A stretch of 6,091 nt of DNA. Source: Deltaproteobacteria bacterium (lineage in GTDB: Bacteria; Myxococcota; Polyangia; Polyangiales; B10-G4). The notes below the pieces were generated by a model, which saw only the letters and a list, made by a program, of their open reading frames with translations, was not told the origin of the DNA and did not search any database. The DNA is taken from assembly GCA_019312705.1 (NCBI GenBank), contig JAFDCW010000307.1, forward strand, positions 1 to 6,091, in the 5' to 3' direction. Positions 1-4,543 of this stretch are shown piece after piece (the first letter of the stretch is position 1; every line of letters starts with the position of its first letter). The translations under genes and the position numbers were made by a program.

Positions 1-36
1 AATCCAGCCTCGGTCGCCAATCCAGCTTCCGTCGAC
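1..36 (+). repeat. Two tandem 18-bp units
   Basis: Bases 1-18 (aatccagcctcggtcgcc) and 19-36 (aatccagcttccgtcgac) agree at 15 of 18 positions. A third, single relative lies inside the distant copy at 1878-1895. The array may continue beyond the left edge. In the frame shifted from the HNH reading it encodes a repeated 'R-x-x-L-D-W' motif. Confidence 0.65.
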
Positions 37-1986
37 TGACGTCGCCGTTCGCCTTCTTGCCGACTGCCGCCCCAACTCCCACCGCCGCTCCGCCTTCTCG
101 CTGACCCGCACCTTCAGCCGCCCTCCGTGCTCGCCCTCGAGGTGACACCAAGCGCAAACGCTCAGCACGTTGCCCCCCTCATCGCCGCCCCCCGCCGACC
201 GATACTTCACATGATGCAGCGTCACATCCCGCCGGCTGCACACCGGACACGCGCATCGGTACCCATCACGCCGATAGATGCTCTCCCACTTGTCGCTCTT
301 CCCCAGTGTCGGCCGCCACACCCACCAAAACGTCCGGCAGATGAACGACAGAAACTCTCCCGGCAGCGCCGAGCCCGCAAACGCCACCTCGGCCATGCGG
401 AACTGCACGAACACGTCCTCAGGAACCCGAAACGAAACCTCCCGCCGCCCCGTCGCCTTCTTGTCGAGGCCGGGCAAGTGTTCACACATCCGGACCCCTT
501 GTTCCGTAAGGGCCTCCTTCACCATCTCCCCGCTCAGCATCGTGGTCTCGAGCTCGAAGAACGCCGCGACCTCCTCGTCGGTCGGCGGCAGCGCCGCCCC
601 TGCCCGGGCCCCACCCTCGAGCCGCCGCTGCGTCTCCACCAACTCGACCTCCTCACGCAGATGCTTGTAAGTCCGCCGCGACGCCCGCTCGAGCCAAGCC
701 GCGACCGTATGCGGCACGGCAACCCGGGCGACCAGCATCGCCGCCTCCTGGTCGACCCGGCCCCCTCGCAGCGCATCACCGATCTCCGGCAGCCGCTCCG
801 CCTCCCGCGCCAGCTTCATCTTCTGAAACGCCGCGCTCCGCCCCAGCCCCAGCCGCTCCCGCACGTAGTGCTCGAAGCTCGCATAGCCGAGCAGCGCATG
901 GCCGCCCGCTCGACGAAACCGCTCCAACGCGCCCCCGAGCCATGCGTCTGCGTTATCCATCCCCGCGCACAGCCCTCGCAGCTCCGCGTCCAGCCCCACC
1001 GGGTCCGTCGGCAACGGCCAGTCGTCCACGCTCCCATTCCCGACGCCGTTCCCGTCGCCGTTCCCGTTCCCGTTCCCGCTCCCGCTCCCGCTCCCGCTCC
1101 CGCTCCCGCTCCCGTCGCCGTTCCCGTTCCCGTTCCCGCTTCCGTCCCCGTCCCCATTCCCACCTCGCATCGCCGCCTCGGCCATCTCCTCCATCCGCTC
1201 CCGCGCCGCTGTCTGCTCCCGCCGCCGCCCCATCAACCGCCCGCACTCATCCGCCACCGACTCGATCATCGGGTCGACCCCCGCGTTCTGCATCGTCGAC
1301 ATCGCCTCCGCCAACACCGGCTCGATCCACCCGCTCCCGAGGTCGCCGCCCTCCAGGTGCGCCACGATCCGCCGCGTCACCTCCGTATCCCAAAGCGTCC
1401 CCACTTCGACCTGCCGCACCACCGTGCACATCCGCTGCCCGTCTTCGTCTTCCTCCGCCGACTCCCGCTGAAGCTCGCAGTCCGCCAGCAGCGCTGTCAT
1501 CTCGCGCACCGTGCACTGCCGCGCCGCCGCCAGCATGATCTCTTCATCCTCCGGCGTTGCGTGGCGTCCCAGCAGCCCCGCCATCTTCCACGTGATCTCC
1601 CCGCGCCCGAGCGCCCCCTCGCATGCCGGCAGCAACGCCAGCTGCTTCGCTACCCGCCGCGACTCATGCAGCCACGCCCCGCTGCGGCCAAGGCGCTCGT
1701 GCGCATACCCGCCCACCGATGAGAACCCAAGCTCCCGATGCCCTGACTGCGTCAGCAACGAGTCCGCTGCCTGCCCCACCCGAAGCCGCCGCCGCCCGTG
1801 CCCCCGCGCCAGCTCCGCGTTCGCAACATCGAGCGCCCCCACGTCGACCTCCGCGTGATCGCCGACTTGCGGCCGGCAATCCAGCTCCGGTCGACGGACG
1901 TCGCCCGACGCCTTCTTGCCGACCTCCGGCGCTTCAACGTCCCACGCAGCAGCACCCCGCCGCCCTGTCTCTCCCAGAATCCCCAC
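1..1986 (-). CDS. HNH endonuclease-type protein with two helical modules (partial, no stop in window)
   Basis: The minus strand is open without a stop from the in-frame TAG at 2020-2022 to base 1, giving 662 codons from GTG 1986; the C-terminus lies outside the window. At residues 578-622 there is a textbook HNH fold: CPVC (580-583) and CAWC (611-614) as zinc knuckles, with H592, N606 and H615 as the likely H-N-H residues. Two helical modules precede it, about 86-168 ('LGFSSVGGYAHERL') and 366-451 ('LGYASFEHYVRERLGLG'), joined by a Gly-Asn/Ser/Asp linker at about 275-318. This arrangement matches HNH proteins common in myxobacteria, whose physiological role is unknown; Mg-dependent DNA nicking or cleavage is inferred. 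The start is uncertain. GTG 1986 fits the promoter at 2026-2054 and follows a G-run, but GTG 1842 has a better Shine-Dalgarno (GGAGGT, 4-nt spacer). Starting at 1842 would leave the 1877-1923 repeat outside the protein. Confidence 0.88.
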   Translation of the reverse strand, partial: MGILGETGRRGAAAWDVEAPEVGKKASGDVRRPELDCRPQVGDHAEVDVGALDVANAELARGHGRRRLRVGQAADSLLTQSGHRELGFSSVGGYAHERLGRSGAWLHESRRVAKQLALLPACEGALGRGEITWKMAGLLGRHATPEDEEIMLAAARQCTVREMTALLADCELQRESAEEDEDGQRMCTVVRQVEVGTLWDTEVTRRIVAHLEGGDLGSGWIEPVLAEAMSTMQNAGVDPMIESVADECGRLMGRRREQTAARERMEEMAEAAMRGGNGDGDGSGNGNGNGDGSGSGSGSGSGSGNGNGNGDGNGVGNGSVDDWPLPTDPVGLDAELRGLCAGMDNADAWLGGALERFRRAGGHALLGYASFEHYVRERLGLGRSAAFQKMKLAREAERLPEIGDALRGGRVDQEAAMLVARVAVPHTVAAWLERASRRTYKHLREEVELVETQRRLEGGARAGAALPPTDEEVAAFFELETTMLSGEMVKEALTEQGVRMCEHLPGLDKKATGRREVSFRVPEDVFVQFRMAEVAFAGSALPGEFLSFICRTFWWVWRPTLGKSDKWESIYRRDGYRCACPVCSRRDVTLHHVKYRSAGGGDEGGNVLSVCAWCHLEGEHGGRLKVRVSEKAERRWELGRQSARRRTATSVDGSWIGDRGWI
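18..64 (+). repeat. 47-bp direct repeat, copy 1 (3' end of the HNH gene)
   Basis: This stretch matches 1877-1923 at 41 of 47 positions without gaps and in the same orientation. It lies within the C-terminal coding region of the HNH gene, but relative to the gene's frame it is shifted by one base compared with copy 2. The spacing between copies is 1859 bp, which nearly equals the HNH gene. Confidence 0.8.
1029..1164. repeat. Hexanucleotide array CCCGTT/CCCGCT inside the HNH gene
   Basis: The plus strand is built of near-perfect 6-bp units (cccgtt and cccgct, with occasional cccgtc/gccgtt). A 30-bp block at 1051-1080 is repeated exactly at 1111-1140, separated by five CCCGCT units. On the minus strand it reads in frame as alternating Asn-Gly, Ser-Gly and Asp-Gly dipeptides. 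Unit length 6 preserves the frame, so copy-number change would alter only linker length between the two helical modules. Confidence 0.9.
1877..1923 (+). repeat. 47-bp direct repeat, copy 2 (5' end of the HNH gene)
   Basis: This is the second copy of the repeat found at 18-64. It lies between the promoter and the second candidate start (GTG 1842), so it is either N-terminal coding sequence (start 1986) or leader (start 1842). In the HNH frame it reads 'GKKASGDVRRPELD'. Copy 1 read one base out of the HNH frame gives the similar 'GKKANGDVSRRKLD'. Confidence 0.8.
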
Positions 1987-2025
1987 GGTTCGCCCCCAAA
2001 CGAAAACCCCCGGTATTATCTACGT

Positions 2026-2054
2026 ATTCTAGCGCAAACCTGAACACCTGACCA
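2026..2054 (-). promoter_or_regulatory. Sigma70-like promoter for the HNH gene
   Basis: On the minus strand, TGGTCA (2054-2049; 4/6 match to TTGACA) is followed after exactly 17 bp by TAGAAT (2031-2026; 5/6 match to TATAAT). The flank 2010-2075 is an AT-rich island in otherwise GC-rich DNA. Predicted initiation is near 2019, leaving a leader of about 33 nt to GTG 1986 or about 177 nt to GTG 1842. It has not been tested; the match is by eye. Confidence 0.55.
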
Positions 2055-2309
2055 GCTATTTCTTGATGAATTCTTCTCGCGCCGCGGGCCCCTCGCCCGC
2101 GACAGAGCGGACGCGAAGCGGCCGCGCGGCCCTCCCACCTTGCCGGTCGTCCCCACCCCTCCGCGGGCGTGCCCGGCCTCCCCTCGCCAACAGCCCCCGC
2201 CCCCCCCCATAGCCAGCCCACCCAACCTAGCCGGACGGCTCCACGCCACCAGCATCATCGATGCGATCGGTACCGCACCGAGCTAGTCGCGCCCGACGCG
2301 CTCGAGCTC
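2055..2309. other. Gene-free GC-rich spacer
   Basis: No reading frame here has a credible start, composition or family resemblance; the open frames are Gly/Arg or Pro/Ala low-complexity translations typical of GC-rich noncoding DNA. Visible structure is limited to a 6-bp inverted repeat CGCGGG/CCCGCG (2083-2088 and 2096-2101, 7-nt loop) and a C9 homopolymer (2200-2208). Confidence 0.6.
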
Positions 2310-2531
2310 TTAGGTGCTTACGACGTCGCAGGAGAACCCGGCGTCGATGAAGTCGGCGCTCGCTTCGATGGTGAGCGTGAGCCGGGCGCCGTCTAAGAAC
2401 CCGTCGCCGTCGAGGATGTCCACGGAGAGGCGGCCGCTGTCGGTCGTGATGGTGTCACAGCGTGCTGGCGGGACCCGGCACAGGCTACCGTCCGTCGAAA
2501 GGGGGATGGCACACCATCGTCGCGGTGCCAA
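2310..2531 (-). CDS. Small hypothetical ORF, possible tail of a secreted protein
   Basis: A 73-residue frame begins at TTG 2531 (open back to a TAG at 2550-2552, with no ATG) and ends with TAA at 2310-2312. Codons carry the high third-position GC of real genes here. The second half is acidic and beta-like (DGDGFLDGARLTLTIEASAD), and four Cys residues (7, 18, 25, 69) suggest disulfides, as in an exported protein domain. There is no signal peptide and only a poor ribosome binding site. It could be the surviving C-terminus of a larger gene whose 5' part was lost, which fits the surrounding debris, or a small independent gene. I do not recognise a family. The longer plus-strand frame opposite it is Ser/Arg/Pro-rich and looks like its shadow. 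Confidence 0.35.
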   Translation of the reverse strand: MAPRRWCAIPLSTDGSLCRVPPARCDTITTDSGRLSVDILDGDGFLDGARLTLTIEASADFIDAGFSCDVVST

Positions 2532-2563
2532 TGTCAGGTGGCCCTGGTCCTATATTGGTTCGC

Positions 2564-2581
2564 CGCAGTGCGGGCACTGCG
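2564..2581. repeat. Perfect 8-bp inverted repeat with 2-nt centre
   Basis: CGCAGTGC (2564-2571) and GCACTGCG (2574-2581) are perfectly complementary around GG. The hairpin ends 10 bases before the tRNA-like sequence at 2591-2612 and could be an arm of a decayed tRNA, a protein-binding palindrome, or chance. Confidence 0.45.
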
Positions 2582-2590
2582 CCCCGGTGC

Positions 2591-2612
2591 GGTTCGACTC
2601 CCGGAGCCTCCA
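2591..2612 (+). other. tRNA 3'-end-like sequence (possible remnant or attachment site)
   Basis: The sequence contains a T-loop consensus (GGTTCGACTCC) followed at the right distance by AGCCTCCA, the layout of a T-arm 3' strand, acceptor 3' strand and discriminator base. The 5' side does not form a proper T-stem (TGCGG against CCCGG), no perfect GGAGGCT partner is found 70-95 bases upstream, no 7-nt anticodon loop is evident, and CCA is not encoded. It is therefore not an intact tRNA. Integrative elements often carry such a 3' tRNA fragment as an attachment core, which is one reading. Confidence 0.25.
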
Positions 2613-2668
2613 CTATGCAACTCACAGGGTGTCGCCACCGAGGGTGAAGGGTCCGAGTTCCACCGATT

Positions 2669-2696
2669 CCACCGGTCCCCAGGGACCCACCGGTGG
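2669..2696. repeat. Nested inverted repeat
   Basis: The outer arms CCACCGGT (2669-2676) and ACCGGTGG (2689-2696) are perfect complements, and the inner GGTCCC (2674-2679) and GGGACC (2682-2687) also pair. Alternative hairpins can form. It has no T-run, so a terminator role is unsupported. No intact gene flanks it closely. Confidence 0.5.
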
Positions 2697-2890
2697 CGCT
2701 CCAGGCGGCCGTCTCCCGGCGCCGCGAACGCGTCAGGGCCGCAGGTCCGGTACCGCGGTTTCCTCACCGGCCGAGGCGGAGCAGTCGTCGCCTATTCGAT
2801 GGCACCTCCTGCTCAACTTCGCGCTGCGGGACGGGTGCGTCACCCCGCCCCCCACACCCTCCCCAAACAGCAACCCTTCCCTCCGCCGCC
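2697..2890. other. Stretch without a supportable gene
   Basis: Several short frames overlap on both strands, none with a convincing start or composition. Just to the left, a short minus-strand frame ends at a TGA near 2622-2624 with a plausible C-terminal sequence (VESVELGPFTLGGDTL), and an adjacent frame carries another plausible piece. They could be two fragments of a frameshifted gene, but too little remains to annotate. Confidence 0.4.
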
Positions 2891-2940
2891 CTAAGCACTT
2901 AGTGTTTTGCCCCGCGTTCTCAGTAGTTCCCGCCACTTAG
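2891..2940. promoter_or_regulatory. Possible operator: CTAAG-N2-CTTAG palindrome plus a CACTTAG repeat
   Basis: A 12-bp interrupted palindrome, CTAAGCACTTAG (2891-2902), is followed by a direct repeat of its right half, CACTTAG (2896-2902 and 2934-2940), 38 bp apart and immediately upstream of the helical gene. Paired half-sites there would suit a repressor. No good -35/-10 pair could be assigned, so this remains a suggestion. Confidence 0.25.
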
Positions 2941-2963
2941 CTCCAGCCCGAAACAATCCCGAA

Positions 2964-3632
2964 ATGAGCCCAAACCGCCCTTATTCGCCTCGCATGCCCC
3001 TCCGGATCGGCCCGCGGCTCCTCCTCCCTACTCTCCCCTCCACCGCCGCGGGGAGGCGGCGCGTCGGCGAGGAGCTCATCGCCGACATCGCGGTGCGGCG
3101 TAAGCGCATCGCCCAGGACTTCTACGAGATTGGGGTGTCGCTGCAGCGGCTGTCGCAGAAGCGCGTCTATGCGGGCCTCGGCTTCAACAGCTTCGACGCG
3201 CTGCTAAAGGGGCGCAAGATCATGAGCGGGGTGCAAGCGATGAAGCTCATCGCCGTGACCGAGGCCTATCCCAAGGCCCTAGCCCTCCACCTCGGGGTCG
3301 AACTGGGCTACGCGCTGGTGCGCTACACCGCGATGACGCCGGCGGCAGACGTGGCGATGAGGCTGGCCAGCAGCAACGCGATCATCGGCGGCAAGCGCAT
3401 CAGCGAGATGACCGTTGCCCACCTGCGCAACGAGACCAAACGGCTGACGGCGGCACCCCGGCCGAGCGACGCCGAGACCCGACGCGCCCGCGGCCTCGCG
3501 CGCACCCTGCAGCGCATACTACGCCGGAAGGGCGCCCCGTCCGCCGTGGTCCGGGCAGAGCGCAACGGGGGCAAGTGGAAGCTGCAAGTCGAGGTGGACC
3601 TCGACGAGGGCGAGGTGTTGCAGGGGCGGTGA
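2964..3632 (+). CDS. Uncharacterised helical protein
   Basis: A 222-residue protein from ATG 2964. Residues 35-160 look fully helical, with 'GLGFNSFDALLKGR' at 71-84. 161-175 is a charged, Pro-containing linker. 176-190 is a basic helix (RGLARTLQRILRRKG), and 192-213 looks like a beta hairpin ending in alternating hydrophobic/acidic residues (WKLQVEVDLDEG). The G-[FY]-x-S-F segment and the helices after it resemble both helical modules of the HNH protein in this window, hinting at a shared fold or DNA-related role. No catalytic motif, signal peptide or membrane segment is seen. The start is uncertain: ATG 2994 and a TTG at 2907 are in frame, none has a good ribosome binding site, and strong codon bias begins only near 3060. 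The first ~30 residues may be untranslated. I cannot name a family. Confidence 0.72.
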   Translation: MSPNRPYSPRMPLRIGPRLLLPTLPSTAAGRRRVGEELIADIAVRRKRIAQDFYEIGVSLQRLSQKRVYAGLGFNSFDALLKGRKIMSGVQAMKLIAVTEAYPKALALHLGVELGYALVRYTAMTPAADVAMRLASSNAIIGGKRISEMTVAHLRNETKRLTAAPRPSDAETRRARGLARTLQRILRRKGAPSAVVRAERNGGKWKLQVEVDLDEGEVLQGR

Positions 3633-3682
3633 AGGGGAGGCGCGCGGGTTGAGGGCCCGCCCACCCGCTCGCCCTCCCCCTT
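3632..3682 (+). terminator. Long terminator-like hairpin after the helical gene
   Basis: The left arm 3632-3649 (aaggggaggcgcgcgggt) pairs along almost its whole length with 3663-3682 (acccgctcgccctccccctt), with two bulged bases and one mismatch, leaving a 13-nt loop. The left arm begins in the TGA stop codon. A U-tract is lacking, as is common in GC-rich genomes. Because the arms are symmetrical it could act on either strand. Confidence 0.6.
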
Positions 3683-3702
3683 CCGGTGCATACAACCCCC
3701 TC

Positions 3703-3806
3703 ATGGCAGACCACCGCATCGGCGGGACGTCAACCAAACGCCAGCACGAATCTCTTTTTTTGAAGACAAGACGGGGCTCACCTTCGAGCGAATCCGCAAC
3801 ACCGTC
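3703..3806 (+). pseudogene. Out-of-frame N-terminal segment of the AbiEii-like gene
   Basis: ATG 3703 opens a frame reading 'MADHRIGGTSTKRQHESLF' up to a run of seven T (3755-3761). After the run this frame turns into Ser/Thr-rich nonsense, whereas the frame one base back reads 'FEDKTGLTFERIRNTVVYDR' straight into the AbiEii-like ORF. One extra T, or a -1 slip on T-TTT-TTG, would join both parts into a ~260-residue protein. The join is inferred from how smoothly the two halves continue and from remembered N-termini of relatives. No Shine-Dalgarno is visible before ATG 3703. Confidence 0.6.
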
Positions 3807-4484
3807 GTGTACGACCGTTTCATCGTGCGTCTCGTCTTGGAGTTCGGCGATGCGATCATGGTCAAAGGAGGGGTTGCGCTGGAGATGCGCCTCTCGCGTG
3901 CTCGCGCCACGAAGGACATCGATCTGCGACTCGAGGGCAACCCGAACAAGCTCCTTCAACGCCTTCAGGCTGCGGGCCGTCTCGATGAGGGCGACTTCTT
4001 CACGTTCGAGGTAAGTCGTGCGAAGCACCCGGGCGTCGCGGGAGACGGGGCGGACGTGGTCACCGCACCCCCAGACATCGTGGACTCGTCTGAGTTCATG
4101 TCCTTTGTAAAAGGCCTATATCCCCGCAGCACCCACGTCGCCGAGAAACTTCATGCGATGACGTTGCCGAGGAAGACTCCCAACTCACGTGTTCGCGACC
4201 TCCCTGACATCTGCCTGCTGTCACAAACGGGAACCTTCCGGGCGTCGGCACTCCGAGCAGCGATAGACGCTACCTTCCTCTTTCGCGACACCCACGACGT
4301 TCCGGCCAAGCTGCCTGCTCCACCGTGCGAGTGGGCGGATCGGTACAAGAAGATCAGAGACGACGCCGGATTGGAATGGGCCGCCCTCACTGAAGTGTTC
4401 GACGCCGCGGCGAACTTCATCGATCCGGTGCTCGGCAGCGAGACCGGCGTCTGGGACCCAGGCGCGCGTCGCTGGGTGCCATAG
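3807..4484 (+). CDS. Nucleotidyltransferase AbiEii/AbiGii toxin family protein (5' frameshift, shortened core)
   Basis: The family is recognised from 'VKGGVALEMRL' (19-29) and 'RATKDIDLRL' (33-42), the AbiEii-type nucleotidyltransferase core with metal-binding D37 and D39. Further support comes from 'HVAEKLHAMTLPRKTPNSRV' (110-129), then RDLPDICLL, a TFLFRDTH segment and 'LPAPPCEWADRYKKI' near the C-terminus. Characterised relatives transfer nucleotides, to tRNA in some cases, and act as type IV toxins or phage-abortive factors. GTG 3807 is only the first in-frame start after the T7 frameshift; the natural start is probably ATG 3703. Around residues 78-84 ('AGDGADV'), a stretch of roughly 35 residues that relatives have, including the strand carrying the third acidic residue, appears missing, and a smaller gap follows FMSFV. 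Activity is therefore doubtful. No AbiEi-like antitoxin gene is adjacent. Confidence 0.82.
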   Translation: MYDRFIVRLVLEFGDAIMVKGGVALEMRLSRARATKDIDLRLEGNPNKLLQRLQAAGRLDEGDFFTFEVSRAKHPGVAGDGADVVTAPPDIVDSSEFMSFVKGLYPRSTHVAEKLHAMTLPRKTPNSRVRDLPDICLLSQTGTFRASALRAAIDATFLFRDTHDVPAKLPAPPCEWADRYKKIRDDAGLEWAALTEVFDAAANFIDPVLGSETGVWDPGARRWVP

Positions 4485-4486
4485 TC

Positions 4487-4515
4487 GCGGGTGGCGCGAC
4501 GATCGCGCGACCCGC
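4487..4515 (+). terminator. Hairpin directly after the AbiEii-like stop
   Basis: GCGGGTGGCGCGA (4487-4499) and TCGCGCGACCCGC (4503-4515) pair at 12 of 13 positions around a 3-nt loop, starting two bases after the TAG stop at 4482-4484. No T-run follows. It is most likely a terminator or mRNA-stabilising structure separating this gene from the next, though a binding site for a dimeric regulator is possible. Confidence 0.5.
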
Positions 4516-4543
4516 AGACGAGCGCAAGGGATACTCTCCGCGG

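Noticed and set aside
1029..1164. CRISPR-like array
   Set aside because: Units are 6 bp with no unique spacers; it encodes a low-complexity protein linker.
127..1722. Plus-strand 531-codon open frame
   Set aside because: It is Pro/Arg/His-rich low-complexity sequence lying antisense to the HNH gene, whose minus-strand frame has a clear zinc/HNH domain and coding-like composition.
2522..2612. Intact tRNA (Ser-like or selenocysteine-like)
   Set aside because: T-stem and acceptor do not pair properly, no 7-nt anticodon loop can be drawn, and no suitable 5' acceptor strand is present.
2160..2615. tmRNA ending at the tRNA-like 3' end
   Set aside because: No GGGG...TTCGAC-type 5' end and no recognisable tag-peptide frame upstream.
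2314..2940. Plus-strand 208-codon open frame
   Set aside because: It is Ser/Arg/Pro-rich, antisense to the better-looking minus-strand ORF in its first third, and crosses several inverted repeats; no motif or ribosome binding site supports it.
2964..3632. AbiEi antitoxin for the AbiEii-like gene
   Set aside because: Position and strand would fit, but no winged-helix or AbiEi-type segment is recognisable, and a long terminator-like hairpin separates it from the toxin-like gene.
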